From Nocardia sp. CY41 (GTDB taxonomy: Bacteria > Actinomycetota > Actinomycetes > Mycobacteriales > Mycobacteriaceae), in contig NZ_VUOS01000001.1 in NCBI RefSeq assembly GCF_009829325.1, forward strand, positions 434,001 to 498,000: a stretch of DNA of 64,000 bases, given 5' to 3'. Of this stretch, positions 40,948 through 51,200 are shown piece after piece. The position numbers and the translations under genes are program-made. Within the stretch, counting starts at the first letter, position 1; each line of letters opens with the position of its first letter. Below the pieces are notes generated by a model. It ran no database searches. It was not told the DNA's origin and saw only the letters and a program-made list of their open reading frames with translations.

Positions 40948-42418
40948 GCGAAACAGACATGCCTGGTGGCGTTCGGTTCGCACGCACACCACGGTGGCGG
41001 CGACGGCTGTGGTGGCGGTGGCGCTGACGGCGGCGGGGCTGACGGTGCTGGCGGTGCTGCGGCACAACTTGGTCCACAGCGCGGAACTGCAGGCGGAAAC
41101 CACCGCGCACGACGTGGCGGCCCAGCTCGTGGCGGGCGCGGATCCCGCCCGCTTGCGACTTCCCGACGCCGAAAACGAACCGGTGCAGATAGTTTCGCTC
41201 GACCGCCGGGTTCTCGCGGCCGACGACGACCTCGCGGGGAAACCGCCGATGGCCGACTTCGGACCGTATTCGAAGGGCGCCGCGGACGAGGAAGAAGACA
41301 AGGAAGATGAAGACGAAGACGACGAGGACGACGAGGACGCGGAGGACGAGAGCTCCTCGCCGTCCACGGATCCATCCTCGGCCGAACCCGAATTCGGCGA
41401 CGTATGGCTGACGGTCGACGCCGAGGACGGACCCCACCCGTTCCGCGTCGCCGCCCTCGCGGTGCGAACTCCCGGCGGGCAGCCTGCCACCGTCTACGCG
41501 GGTTCCTCACTGGAGACCGCCCACAGCGCGGTGGCGGACGCGCGGCAGGCGATGCTGATCGGCCTGCCGCCGCTGCTCACGGTGGTGGCCCTGGTGACCT
41601 GGCTGGTCACCCGGCGCGCCCTGCGCCCGGTGGAGGCGATCCGCAGGCAGCTCGCCGAGATCGTGGACGGCGATCTCTCCCGGCGCGTGCCGGAACCGGG
41701 CTCGCGTGACGAGATCGGCAGGTTGGCGAGCACCACCAACGCCACGCTCGCCGCGCTGGAGGAATCCACCGAACGCCAGCGCCGGTTCATCGCCGACGCC
41801 GCCCACGAGTTGCGCAGCCCCATCGCGAGCCTGCGCACCCAACTCGAGGTGGCCCAAGCACATCCCGAACTGCTGGAACTGGACGGGCTGATCGGTGACA
41901 CCATCCGGCTGGAACATCTCGCGGCCGACCTGCTGCTGCTGGCCCGGCTCGACGCGGGCGAACAACCGCGCGCCGATCGGGTGGACTTGACCGTCCTGGT
42001 CCGCGAGGAGTTGGAGCATCGCGTCCGCGACCGGGTCGCGGTGCAGATCGTGACGCCGGAGCAGGCCGTAGCGGTGACCGGAAGCCGTACCCAGCTGGCT
42101 CGCGTGCTAGGCAACCTCGTCGACAATGCCCAGCGGCATGCCGCGAGCACCGTCCGCGTCGCCGTGGACCGCGACGCCGACGGGCGGGTGGTGCTGTCGG
42201 TCACCGACGACGGCCCGGGTGTGCCGCCCGCCGAGCGCGACCGCATCTTCCAGCGCTTCGTTCGCCTGGACGACGCGCGCAGCCGCGACGAGGGTGGCGC
42301 GGGTCTCGGCCTGGCCATCGTCCGCGACGTCGTCGAACGCCACGGGGGAACCATTCACGTCACCGACGCGGCACCCGGCGCCCGCTTCGTGGTCACGCTG
42401 CCCGCGGCCGGTGAGTGA
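40940..42418 (+). CDS. Sensor histidine kinase with acidic extracytoplasmic loop
   Basis: 492 residues with a GTG start. Two membrane helices (about 18-41 and 205-224) enclose an outer sensor. A HAMP domain follows, then HisKA with H289 (DAAHELRSPIASL), then HATPase with LGNLVDNAQRHA, DDGPGVP and GAGLGLAIV. The sensor contains a nearly pure Asp/Glu run at residues 115-137 (for example EDEDEDDEDDEDAEDE). Such a patch could bind divalent cations, cationic peptides or polyamines. The signal is not known. Confidence 0.95.
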   Translation: MPERNRHAWWRSVRTHTTVAATAVVAVALTAAGLTVLAVLRHNLVHSAELQAETTAHDVAAQLVAGADPARLRLPDAENEPVQIVSLDRRVLAADDDLAGKPPMADFGPYSKGAADEEEDKEDEDEDDEDDEDAEDESSSPSTDPSSAEPEFGDVWLTVDAEDGPHPFRVAALAVRTPGGQPATVYAGSSLETAHSAVADARQAMLIGLPPLLTVVALVTWLVTRRALRPVEAIRRQLAEIVDGDLSRRVPEPGSRDEIGRLASTTNATLAALEESTERQRRFIADAAHELRSPIASLRTQLEVAQAHPELLELDGLIGDTIRLEHLAADLLLLARLDAGEQPRADRVDLTVLVREELEHRVRDRVAVQIVTPEQAVAVTGSRTQLARVLGNLVDNAQRHAASTVRVAVDRDADGRVVLSVTDDGPGVPPAERDRIFQRFVRLDDARSRDEGGAGLGLAIVRDVVERHGGTIHVTDAAPGARFVVTLPAAGE

Positions 42419-42471
42419 ACCCGGGCACGCTACGAGTTTCGATGCCATGCCACGACTCGTGAGGCCGCCGC

Positions 42472-43277
42472 TCAACCGGCAAGTGCGCTGCGCAGACTGT
42501 TCAGGACGACCCGACGCGCGGCGCGACCTTCCGGCGTGGGGGTCAGCGGATAGACATGCGGCAGGCCGGGGCCCTCGTGATAATCCACCGCGACCCCGGC
42601 GCCGCGAGCCGCCTCCACCAGCAGGCGGGTGTCCGGGTACAGGATGTCGTCGGTGCCGCAGAAAACCGTCAACGGACCCAGCCCGCGCGGGTCGCCGGCA
42701 AGCGGGCTGACCCGCGGGTCGGCGATGCCGAGATCGCCCCGCCAGTGCTCGATGAACACCCGGGATCCCGCGACGCCCAGCCACGGGTCCCGCGGCTGCA
42801 CCACAGCGATCTCGGGGTTGGTCAGCGAGAGGTCGAGAGCGGGCGCGATCAGCACGGTGCCCGGCAGTCGCACCGCGGACTGGTCGCGCAGCACCAGCGC
42901 GGTCGACAGAGCGATCTGCCCACCGGCGGAATCCCCCGCCAGGCAGACGTTTCCGTACGTTTCCCGGTTGGCGAGCACCAGATCCGCGAAGCCGCGCACG
43001 ACCGGCCCGGCCGTCCCGAACGGCACCAGCGGATAGATCGGCACCGTCACGGCCGCACCGGTGTCGGCGGCGACGGCCGCGCACAGCGCCCAGTGCTGCG
43101 GAGCGATCTCGTGCACCCAGCCGCCGCCGTGCGCGTAGACGACGTTGCCCCGCGGCGGCCGCCCGCTCGGAGTGAGCGTATAGACCGGCCAACCGCCGCG
43201 CCGGCATCTACGAACACACGATTGGCGCGCGTCGCCTTCAGATATCCGCGCACGACCTTATCGGCCAGACTCGGCAT
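42472..43277 (-). pseudogene. Frameshifted alpha/beta hydrolase (HSL family)
   Basis: The 5' part starts at ATG 43277 behind GGAGGAG and reads MPSLADKVVRGYLKATRANR. Near 43,200 the coding continues in another frame, which carries PVYTLTPSGR, the oxyanion motif HGGGW, AGDSAGG (nucleophile) and a C-terminal GLPHVYPL. No single frame spans the gene. The segment that normally links the N-terminal helices to the first strand also appears short. Either a small deletion killed the gene or there is an assembly error. An internal GTG at 43116 would lack HGGGW. Confidence 0.72.
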
Positions 43278-43401
43278 CGCATCTCCTCCGCTCCGGGCCA
43301 TGGACGGACGACGAGTCCGCCGACACCTCGGGAGGCGATTGTGCCGCAGACGACGCTCGGGCCGGCGGCCGACGTCGGCCCGAGCCGGAGACGCCGTGCG
43401 C

Positions 43402-44547
43402 TCAGGACAGTTTCAGGCTGCGCCCGATGATTTCCTTCATGATCTCGGTGGTGCCGCCGTAGATGGTCTGGATACGAGCGTCCATGTAGGCCTTGGCGAT
43501 CGGGTATTCCTTCATGTAGCCGTATCCGCCGTGCAGCTGCAGGCAGCGGTTGATCAGGTCGAGCTGCTCCTCGGTGCTCCACCACTTGGCCATCGCCGCG
43601 TCCTCGGCGGTCAGCTTGCCCTCGTTGAGCAGTTCGATGAACTTGTCCACCATCAGGCGCACCGCGGTGGTCTTGGTGGCCAGTTCGGCGAGCACGAAGC
43701 GGGTGTTCTGCAGCGCGCCGATCGGCTTACCGAACGCCTTGCGGTCGCGGACGTACTGCACGGTCATGTCCAGGCAGGACTCCATCGCCGCAGCCGCCAT
43801 GACGGCGATCGACAGGCGTTCCTGCGGCAGGTTCTGCATGAGGTGGATGAAGCCCATCCCCTCGGTGCCGAGCAGGTTCTTGCCGGGCACGCGGACGTCG
43901 GTGAAGCTCAGTTCGGCGGTGTCCTGAGCCTTGAGGCCGAGCTTGTCCAGGTTGCGGCCGCGCGCGAAACCGGGCATGCCGCGCTCGACCACGAACAGGC
44001 TGAAGCCCATCGCGCCCTTCTCCGGATCGGTCTGAGCCACCACGATCACGATGTCGGAGTTGATGCCGTTGGTGATGAAGGTCTTGGCGCCGTTGAGGAT
44101 CCAGTCGTCCCCGTCGCGCACCGCGCGGGTCTTGATGCCCTGCAGGTCCGAACCGGTGCCCGGCTCGGTCATCGCGATCGCGGTGATGATCTCACCGGCG
44201 CAGAAGCCGGGCAACCAGCGCTGCTTCTGCTCGTCGTTGGCCAGCTCGAGCAAGTAAGGCGCGATCACATCGTTGTGCAGCGAGAAGCCGAGGCCGGAGT
44301 ACTGACCGCGCACGCACTCCTCGGAGACGATGGCGTTGTAGCGGAAATCCTTCACCCCGCCGCCGCCGTACTGCTCCGGCATGGCCATGCCGAGGAAGCC
44401 CTGCTTGCCCGCCTCGAGCCACACCTCCCGGTCGACGATGCCCTGCTCCTCCCACTTCGCGTGATTCGGCGCGACGTGCTGATCGAGAAACTTGCGGAAC
44501 GACTCCCGGAACAGTTCGTGCTCGGGTTCGAACAGTGTGCGTTCCAC
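43402..44547 (-). CDS. fadE20: Acyl-CoA dehydrogenase (FadE20-like)
   Basis: 381 residues. The acyl-CoA dehydrogenase fold shows AMTEPGTGSDLQGIKT and ITNGINSDIVIVVAQT for FAD and substrate binding. The C-terminal site reads YGGTTEIMKEI, without the medium-chain glutamate. Instead E243 in LPQERLSIA sits at the long-chain-type position and is probably the catalytic base. Position upstream of hflX and dapF fits Rv2724c (FadE20). It oxidises an acyl-CoA at the alpha-beta carbons; the chain is unknown. Confidence 0.9.
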   Translation of the reverse strand: MERTLFEPEHELFRESFRKFLDQHVAPNHAKWEEQGIVDREVWLEAGKQGFLGMAMPEQYGGGGVKDFRYNAIVSEECVRGQYSGLGFSLHNDVIAPYLLELANDEQKQRWLPGFCAGEIITAIAMTEPGTGSDLQGIKTRAVRDGDDWILNGAKTFITNGINSDIVIVVAQTDPEKGAMGFSLFVVERGMPGFARGRNLDKLGLKAQDTAELSFTDVRVPGKNLLGTEGMGFIHLMQNLPQERLSIAVMAAAAMESCLDMTVQYVRDRKAFGKPIGALQNTRFVLAELATKTTAVRLMVDKFIELLNEGKLTAEDAAMAKWWSTEEQLDLINRCLQLHGGYGYMKEYPIAKAYMDARIQTIYGGTTEIMKEIIGRSLKLS

Positions 44548-44844
44548 GCCAACCTCCTAGTGACCACACCGGCCGGTCCACACCGACCAGTCGTTGCCCC
44601 ATACCGTACCCGGAAGGAGAATCCCTGTTCACTTCTGGGGCCAGAACCGTGGTCTCACCAGGAGCGGCGAACCGGGTCGAGATCAGCGGACGAGATTCCC
44701 GGCAAACGGCCGAAGGCTCCGGACGGCTGGGAGCGAGCACCCGCAGACGTGACGCCGAAGGCCGCCGATTCGCGTGCGCCCATCGACAACCGCCGAAGCC
44801 GAGCCGGGCGAAGCGCCGACAGCCGCGTCGGCACCGTTCACCGA

Positions 44845-45024
44845 TCACAACCGTTCCGCGGCGATCACCCGTCGGCACGTCGGTACCAGCGCCAACTCGG
44901 CCGCGTCGTCGCCGTCACCGTCATCGGCGGGCGCGAATGGGCGGTAGGTGGCGGCGACCGCGCGGGCCGCGCTGTCGGCGTCGGTGTAAGTGATGCCGGT
45001 CAGCGGCCCCGTGGTGATCCGCAT
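44845..45024 (-). CDS. Possible 59-residue protein
   Basis: From ATG 45024 the frame reads MRITTGPLTGITYTDADSAA and ends LVPTCRRVIAAERL, with an acidic patch PADDGDGDDAAE. Composition looks more protein-like than other frames nearby. There is no ribosome site and no family match, so it may be chance. Confidence 0.3.
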   Translation of the reverse strand: MRITTGPLTGITYTDADSAARAVAATYRPFAPADDGDGDDAAELALVPTCRRVIAAERL

Positions 45025-45452
45025 TGCGGCGGTGGCAGAGTGATACGCGGCGTCGGCCCGCGAGGTTCGATCCGTCGACCGGGCCGGTGGTGATCGAAGT
45101 AAGTGCGAGCAGTCCGGCCTAGCGGGGCCCAACGATCCCGGTCGTGCGCGAGTGTGCGGCCTCGGTGTATGTAACAGTCGGCCGACATCCGCCGGTACAT
45201 CCGAACTCATGCCGCGAAAAGAATGCGGCCGTCGACCCGTTCCGACGACTCGGCTTGCCGAAACCGCGCAGATCCCGGCTCACGGCGGTGACGTGTGCGG
45301 CCGGGAAGTTCTTCGGCGGAGGACGCTGATCGAGCGAGGCAACGGTCGAGCCATGAACTGGCCGACGGCTGATCGGCACTACGTGACGAGCCGTGCTCGC
45401 AGCACCGCGCCGACGTTCATCGATCGAGCCCTCACGACGACCGCCGGAGCTG
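45025..45452. other. Intergenic stretch without a recognisable gene
   Basis: Together with 44,548-44,844 this makes a gap of about 0.9 kb between fadE20 and the acyltransferase. Parts (45,150-45,240) are less GC-rich. I see no RNA gene, repeat or convincing reading frame except the weak candidate at 44,845-45,024. Confidence 0.5.
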
Positions 45453-46349
45453 TCAGCGCGTCAGCCAGCCGCGCAAGCGGCCCACCAGAGTGCGGCCTTC
45501 GTCGCGCGCGCGTTCGGCGAAAAGGAAGTTCATCTCCTCCTCGAGGGCTTTGCGTACAACGTCGCGGAACTCCGTGGCGGCGGCGTGCATATCGCCGGCG
45601 TTGCGCCAGGGCGCCGGATCGATGGGCGCGCCCGCGGAGAAGTAGAAGCGCTCCGGGCGGGGGATCACCGTGGGGCCGACGCCGCGGATGAGCGGCGGCG
45701 TGAGGTCACGGCTGAGCCCGAGCGCTTCCACGGTCCAGCGCAACGGGCGCAGCAGCGGATGGTCGCCGTCCACCACGATGTCGTAGGCGTCGTCGACGCC
45801 GATCATCGCGACCGGGACGATGGGCGCACCCGCCTCGATGGCCATGCGCGCGAAACCGCTGCGGCCCTCCCATTTCAGCTGGTACTTCTCGTTCTTGCGG
45901 CGGACCGCCTCCCGGCCGCCGCCGGGGAACACCATCACGGCCTCGCCGCGCCGCAGCAGGGCCAGGCAGTTGGACCGGGTGCCGCGCACCGCGCCGTAGT
46001 GGTGCAGCAAGTGCCGGACACCGGGCACGTTGATCAGCACGTTTTCGGCGAGCCCACGGATCAGGCGGCCCCGGCGGCGCAGCACCTCCGGCAGCAGCAT
46101 CGGCGCGTCGATGCCGCCCAGCAGGTTGTGGTTACCGACCAGCAGCACCGGGCCGTCGGCCGGGATGTTCTCCAGGCCGTAGAAACGCGGACTGGTCCAC
46201 GCCCGCAGCGGGGCGAGCAGGGTGTCGATCACCCGCAGATCGGTGTCGGTCAGCGAAACCGACAGCGGCGCTCCGTCGGTGAGCGCCGGGTCGGCGCTGT
46301 TCGCGGCGCCGGAGCGCCGGGTGCGGGAATCGGAGCGGGCGTCCGACAT
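45453..46349 (-). CDS. PlsC-type lysophospholipid acyltransferase-like protein
   Basis: 298 residues from ATG 46349 (GGAGGG upstream). The acyltransferase block is VGNHNLLGGIDAPMLLPEVL, with histidine and aspartate in place but spaced wider than the usual HX4D. Block III reads MVFPGGGREAVRRK and block IV APIVPVAMIGVDD. It probably acylates a glycerolipid at the membrane. The arrangement resembles mycobacterial diacylglycerol-acyltransferase-like proteins. It precedes no obvious partner gene. Confidence 0.82.
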   Translation of the reverse strand: MSDARSDSRTRRSGAANSADPALTDGAPLSVSLTDTDLRVIDTLLAPLRAWTSPRFYGLENIPADGPVLLVGNHNLLGGIDAPMLLPEVLRRRGRLIRGLAENVLINVPGVRHLLHHYGAVRGTRSNCLALLRRGEAVMVFPGGGREAVRRKNEKYQLKWEGRSGFARMAIEAGAPIVPVAMIGVDDAYDIVVDGDHPLLRPLRWTVEALGLSRDLTPPLIRGVGPTVIPRPERFYFSAGAPIDPAPWRNAGDMHAAATEFRDVVRKALEEEMNFLFAERARDEGRTLVGRLRGWLTR

Positions 46350-46887
46350 GAACCCTCCTGATGTCGATTCGATGACGATAGCGCAACGAAATCGACTGCG
46401 TCGCATCGGATGTGCGCGTCCCGTCACGACACGCCCGACCCGGTCGAACGACCAGCTCATTCACCGTCCCCGGCAAGCCCGGCGCGAACGCACGGTCCCC
46501 AGGCGCTGAGCGGGGGCGTCGGCGCGTCGCTCCGATGCCCGCCCACACCACGCGGAACCCCGGGCGACGAAGAGTTCGGCGATCCCACGACGTAGGAGGA
46601 CCGTCCTCACCCTGGTCGACGCCTCCGGGCACCGCATCGCACGTTCCGGGCGCGGGCTCCCTCGACTCGGCGACCGAGGCTGCCACGCCACAACCAGCGC
46701 GCAGTCTCGACGCGGAGCCGACGCCGCCAGGCATCCGGGTCATCTTTCGTCAGCCCTGGCTGCAAAGCGCCGCCGCCGTTCCGCGCGAACGTCTGCCGGC
46801 GGGGTCGATTGCGGCGCGCATGCTGCGCTCGGAACCGGCGCGCGCGAATACGCGGCAGAAGTCACGGCTCAGGAAACGGGGGCTCGC
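46350..46887. other. Intergenic stretch without a recognisable gene
   Basis: About 540 bp between the acyltransferase start and the hflX stop. The open frames are low-complexity, arginine-rich shadows. No ribosome site, RNA gene or repeat stands out. Confidence 0.5.
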
Positions 46888-48459
46888 CTACTCCTGCGTC
46901 CCGGTCGTGCCCGCATGCGCGTACTCCGACAGAGCGGCAGCGAGGGCATGCGGGACGCGTGCGCGAACGCGAGTTCCGCCCTCCTCGTGGTCCGAACCGA
47001 GGATGCGCCCGTCGGCGTGGATGCGGGCGAGCAGGTCGCCGCGCGTGTACGGCAGCAGCACGCTGATCTCCACGTCCAAGCCGCCGAGCATTTCGGCGAG
47101 CCGCTCGCGCAGCGCGTCGATGCCCTGGCCGCTGTGCGCGGAGACGAACGACGCGTCCGGCAGCAGCGCACGCAGGTTCGTCAGCTCGGTCGGACCCATC
47201 GCGTCGGTCTTGTTCACCACCAGCAGTTCCGGCGGGGCGGGCGTGCCGGACTCTTTGATCACATCCGTGATGACCTCGCGGACCGCCTTGATCTGCTCGG
47301 CGGGCAGCGCGTCGGAGCCGTCCACCACGTGCAGCAGCAGATCGGCGCCGGTCACCTCCTCCAAGGTGGAGCGGAACGCCTCGACCAGCTGGGTCGGCAG
47401 ATGCCGCACGAAGCCGACGGTGTCGGTGAAGACGACCTCGCGCCCGTCGTCCAGCTCGGCCCGGCGGGTGGTCGGATCGAGGGTGGCGAACAGCGCGTCC
47501 TGCACCAGTACGCCGGAGCCCGTGAGCTCGTTCATCAGGCTCGACTTGCCCGCGTTGGTGTAACCGACGATCGCCACGGACGGGATGCCGCTGGACGTAC
47601 GGCGCGCCCGCATGGTGTCGCGCGCCGTCTTCATCTCCCGGATCTCCCGGCGCAGCTTGGCCATGCGCTCGCGGATGCGGCGACGATCGGTTTCGATCTT
47701 CGTCTCACCGGGACCGCGCAGACCCACACCGCCGTTGCTGCCCGCGCGACCACCGGCCTGCCGGGACATCGACTCACCCCAGCCGCGCAGCCGGGGCAGC
47801 ATGTACTCCATCTGGGCCAGCGAAACCTGCGCCTTGCCCTCCCTGGAGGTGGCGTGCTGGGCGAAGATGTCCAGGATCAGCGCGGTCCGGTCGACCACCT
47901 TGACCTTGACCACCTTCTCCAGAGCGGTCAGCTGTGCCGGAGTCAGCTCGCCGTCGCAGATGACGGTGTCGGCGCCGGTTTCCAGCACCACCGAGCGCAG
48001 CTCGTCGGCCTTGCCCGAGCCGATATAGGTGGCCGGATCCGGCCGGTCACGGCGCTGGATCAGCGCTTCCAGCACCTCGGATCCCGCGGTCTCGGCGAGC
48101 GCCGCCAGTTCGGCCATGCTCGCCTCGGCTTGCGCGGCGGTTCCCGTGGTCCAGACACCGACCAGCACGACGCGCTCCAGGCGCAGCTGCCGGTACTCGA
48201 CCTCGGTGATGTCGGCGAGTTCGGTGGACAGACCCGCGACCCGTCGTAGCGAGCTGCGGTCCTCCAACTGGAGCTCGCCCACCGTCGGATCGGCCGACCA
48301 GCCCGATCGGTCCATCCTGGCTTTGTGCTCGGCGACGACGTCGCCGGTCACGGCGTCCGCGCCGGTCGCGTTGTCGTCGCCGGTTACGGCATCGTCCGCC
48401 GCGGCGGCGTCGTCAGGCGCGTCCGCGGGGGTGAATTCATACGTCTCTGATTTCCTCAT
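46888..48459 (-). CDS. hflX: Ribosome-associated GTPase HflX
   Basis: 523 residues from ATG 48459 (MRKSETYEF). An acidic, alanine-rich N-terminal extension precedes the HflX N-domain (GGRAGSNGGVGLRGPGETKIE in parts). G motifs are GYTNAGKSS, DTVGFVRHLP and VNKTDAMG. HflX splits stalled 70S ribosomes after stress. It corresponds to Rv2725c and sits upstream of fadE20, as in M. tuberculosis. Confidence 0.96.
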   Translation of the reverse strand: MRKSETYEFTPADAPDDAAAADDAVTGDDNATGADAVTGDVVAEHKARMDRSGWSADPTVGELQLEDRSSLRRVAGLSTELADITEVEYRQLRLERVVLVGVWTTGTAAQAEASMAELAALAETAGSEVLEALIQRRDRPDPATYIGSGKADELRSVVLETGADTVICDGELTPAQLTALEKVVKVKVVDRTALILDIFAQHATSREGKAQVSLAQMEYMLPRLRGWGESMSRQAGGRAGSNGGVGLRGPGETKIETDRRRIRERMAKLRREIREMKTARDTMRARRTSSGIPSVAIVGYTNAGKSSLMNELTGSGVLVQDALFATLDPTTRRAELDDGREVVFTDTVGFVRHLPTQLVEAFRSTLEEVTGADLLLHVVDGSDALPAEQIKAVREVITDVIKESGTPAPPELLVVNKTDAMGPTELTNLRALLPDASFVSAHSGQGIDALRERLAEMLGGLDVEISVLLPYTRGDLLARIHADGRILGSDHEEGGTRVRARVPHALAAALSEYAHAGTTGTQE

Positions 48460-48522
48460 ACACCATCCATGCTGCCACGACATCACCGCAGCACGCACCC
48501 GGTTATCGGTGCGCGGCGCCGC

Positions 48523-49413
48523 TCACCGTCCGTTCCACCACGATCCGGCGAGGCGGCCCGTGGCGACCAGCACCGACGGTCCGCGCAGCCACGCCGTGCC
48601 ACGCTCGAGGCCGACGGTCAGTTCGCCCCCGGGCACGCGGACCGTCACCCGGCCGGTGTCCTCGGCGATCCGGAAGCCGTCGGCGGCCAGCGCCGCGGCG
48701 GCCGCGGCGACGGTTCCCGTTCCGCAGGAACGGGTCTCGCCCACGCCGCGCTCGTAGACCCGCATGTCGACCGACCTCTCGGCGTCCAGCGCGGTGACGA
48801 TCTCGACGTTCACGCCGTGCGGGAACAGATCCGGGTCGAAGCCGGGCGGCACCGTCAGATCGAGCTTGCCGAGCGCGTCCGCGGACATCCCCGGATCGAC
48901 GCAGGCCAGATGGGGATTGCCGACATCGATGCCGATTCCGGGCAGCGCCCAGCCCGCTATGGTCGCGGTGGAGGCGCCGAGTTCGCGCACCCGCCCCATG
49001 CCCACGGTGACGTCCCCGGTGACCGAGTTCCCGGCGTGCACCGTCACCGGGCGCGCCCCCGCGCGGCTGCCGACGACGAAGCTGTCGCGGGTCTCCAGTC
49101 CCGTCGCGGTCAGGTAGTGGGCGAACACGCGCACGCCGTTGCCGCACATCTCGGCGATCGAACCATCGGCGTTGCGATAGTCCATGAACCAGTCGTCGGC
49201 GCCGACCTCCTCCGGAATCTCCGCGAGCACGCCGGCGGCCAGCAGCGCGCCGGCGCGCGCCACTCGCAGCACACCGTCCGCGCCGAGTCCGCGGCGGCGA
49301 TCGCACAGCGCACCGACCTGCGCGGCCGTCAGCGCCAGGTCGGCCTGTGGGTCGGGCAGCACGACGAAGTCGTTCTGGGTGCCGTGGCCCTTGGTGAACT
49401 CGATGTCCGGCAC
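48523..49413 (-). CDS. dapF: Diaminopimelate epimerase DapF
   Basis: 296 residues. The two catalytic cysteines are C90 (EMCGNGVR) and C230 (RSCGTGT). It converts LL- to meso-diaminopimelate for lysine and peptidoglycan. The start [17 protein letters not shown] is typical of the family in actinobacteria. It is equivalent to Rv2726c, with a TrmH-family gene inserted between it and miaA. Confidence 0.96.
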   Translation of the reverse strand: MPDIEFTKGHGTQNDFVVLPDPQADLALTAAQVGALCDRRRGLGADGVLRVARAGALLAAGVLAEIPEEVGADDWFMDYRNADGSIAEMCGNGVRVFAHYLTATGLETRDSFVVGSRAGARPVTVHAGNSVTGDVTVGMGRVRELGASTATIAGWALPGIGIDVGNPHLACVDPGMSADALGKLDLTVPPGFDPDLFPHGVNVEIVTALDAERSVDMRVYERGVGETRSCGTGTVAAAAAALAADGFRIAEDTGRVTVRVPGGELTVGLERGTAWLRGPSVLVATGRLAGSWWNGR

Positions 49414-49437
49414 GAGTGATGTCTCCCTATCTCGTCG

Positions 49438-50274
49438 TCATCTGGCAAACGTCCGGCGCTGCCGGGAAATTTCGTAGAGCGCCACCGCCGCGGCCGAGGG
49501 CGCCCCCAGCGAACTGGCCGTGCCGCCCATCGGGATGTGCACCAGGTCGTCGCAGGCCGCCTGCCAGGCGGAACTCATCCCGCTGGTCTCGTTGCCGACG
49601 ACGAGAACGGTCGCTTCGGTGAAGTCGTAGTCGTAGGCGGCGTGCCTGCCGTGCTCGTCGGTCCCCACGATGCGGGTCGGGATACCGCGGCGCACCTGCC
49701 GGTTGCGGAACTCCAGCACCTGCGCGGGTCCGGCGGCGCGGAACACCGGCACGGCGAACAGCGAACCGGTCGAGGCGCGCACGGCCAGCGGGTCGTACTG
49801 ATCGGCGCCGTGCCCGGTGACGACGACCCCGCTGGCGCCGAACGCGTCCGCCGAGCGGATCAGGGTGCCCAGGTTGCCCGGCGAATTCGGCCGGTCGAAC
49901 ACCACGACCACCGGCGCGTCCTCCCCAGGCTCACCCGGCTCGAAGGTTTCCAGCTCGGGCTGCCGCGACTCCGCGACCGCCACCAGTTCCGGGATTCCCC
50001 CCGACTTCTCGCCGAGTTCGGCCATCAGCTCGGGCACCAAGCCGACCTGCGGCACGCCGCTGGTGTCCAGCACTTCGCGCGCCCAGCTCGACAGCTCAGG
50101 GCCGCCGAGCCGGTACAGCAGCGTCTCCAACGGCCAGTCGTTGGCCATCGCCTGCGTGATAGGACGGACCCCTTGCACCAGGAAGCGGCCGTCGCGATGA
50201 CGCTTGGTGCGGTTGTTGAGGTAGGCCTGCCACACCTGGACGGAGGCGTTGCGCGTGCTCACACGTCGGGTCAC
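49438..50274 (-). CDS. TrmH-family (SPOUT) RNA methyltransferase
   Basis: 278 residues. The N-terminal substrate-binding domain ([15 protein letters not shown]) is followed by the SPOUT fold: motif 1 [17 protein letters not shown], motif 2 VVGNETSGM, motif 3 [20 protein letters not shown]. Motif 3 lacks the usual Asn of SLNVS. It would 2'-O-methylate ribose in rRNA or tRNA, target unknown. The GTG start overlaps the miaA stop (GTGA). Confidence 0.88.
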   Translation of the reverse strand: MTRRVSTRNASVQVWQAYLNNRTKRHRDGRFLVQGVRPITQAMANDWPLETLLYRLGGPELSSWAREVLDTSGVPQVGLVPELMAELGEKSGGIPELVAVAESRQPELETFEPGEPGEDAPVVVVFDRPNSPGNLGTLIRSADAFGASGVVVTGHGADQYDPLAVRASTGSLFAVPVFRAAGPAQVLEFRNRQVRRGIPTRIVGTDEHGRHAAYDYDFTEATVLVVGNETSGMSSAWQAACDDLVHIPMGGTASSLGAPSAAAVALYEISRQRRTFAR

Positions 50275-51200
50275 TGCGGGGTCCGTTCTTTCTCGTCGAG
50301 CAGGGCCAGCGCCGTCGCGGCCGGATGCGCGGCGGCGCCGTCCACCCACCGCACCCGAGGATCGCGGCGGAACCAGGAGCGTTGCCTGCGCACGTAGCGC
50401 CGGGTGCCGATCAGGGTGCGTTCCTGAGCGTGGTTCAGGTCGTATTCGTTGTCCAGATAGGCCAGGACTTGTGCGTAGCCGATAGCGCGGCGGGCCGTCA
50501 CGCCGTCGCGCAGGCCCCGCTCGATGAGGCCGCGCACCTCCTCCACCAGCCCGCCCTCGAACATCGCGGCGGTGCGCCGTTCGATGCGCGCGTCCAGGGC
50601 CGCGGTCTCCCGGTCGACGCCGATGACGACGGTGTCCCAGCGCGGCTGCCCGATCGTCGGCGCGGAGGCGGCGAACGGCCGTCCGGTGAGCTCCACGACC
50701 TCGAGCGCGCGCACCATGCGGCGGCCGTCGGTGGGCAAGATGGTGGCCGCGGCCACCGGATCGGCCGCGCGCAGTGCCGCGTGCACGGCGGCGACGCCCT
50801 CCTCGGCCAACATCGCCTCCCAGCGCGCCCGGACCGCCGGGTCGGTGGCCGGGAACTCCCACTGGTCCAGCAACGCTTGGACGTACATCATCGACCCGCC
50901 CACGATGATGGGCACCCGGCCGCGCCGCATGATCGCGACGACGTCCGCGGCGGCCGCCGCTTGATAGGCGGCGACGGACGCGGTGTCGGTCACGTCGAGC
51001 ACGTCGAGTTGATGGTGTGGAATGCCCCGGCGCTGCTCGAGGGGCAGCTTGGCGGTGCCGATGTCCATGCCCCGATACAGCTGCATCGCGTCGATGTTCA
51101 CGATCTCGCCGCCGAGTCGTTCGGCCAGGTCGAGGGCGAGATCCGATTTGCCGGTGGCAGTCGGGCCGACCACCGCGATCGGCGTGATGGAGTCCGTCAC
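50271..51200 (-). CDS. miaA: tRNA dimethylallyltransferase MiaA
   Basis: 309 residues. The P-loop is GPTATGKS (12-19), followed by [17 protein letters not shown] and RRAIGYAQ. It prenylates A37 of tRNAs reading U-starting codons; MiaB, encoded at 54,350-55,903, then adds the methylthio group. GTG start with a GTGA overlap to the Rv2728c-like gene. Confidence 0.96.
   Translation of the reverse strand: MTDSITPIAVVGPTATGKSDLALDLAERLGGEIVNIDAMQLYRGMDIGTAKLPLEQRRGIPHHQLDVLDVTDTASVAAYQAAAAADVVAIMRRGRVPIIVGGSMMYVQALLDQWEFPATDPAVRARWEAMLAEEGVAAVHAALRAADPVAAATILPTDGRRMVRALEVVELTGRPFAASAPTIGQPRWDTVVIGVDRETAALDARIERRTAAMFEGGLVEEVRGLIERGLRDGVTARRAIGYAQVLAYLDNEYDLNHAQERTLIGTRRYVRRQRSWFRRDPRVRWVDGAAAHPAATALALLDEKERTPQ

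Noticed and set aside
44535..44993. 152-codon plus-strand frame between fadE20 and the acyltransferase
   Set aside because: No ribosome site, Arg/Pro-rich composition and no family resemblance.
42556..45093. 845-codon plus-strand frame over the hydrolase and fadE20
   Set aside because: Antisense to two recognised genes, with composition typical of a shadow frame.
46412..47563. 383-codon plus-strand frame upstream of and across hflX
   Set aside because: The 3' half is antisense to hflX. The 5' half is low complexity and lacks a ribosome site.
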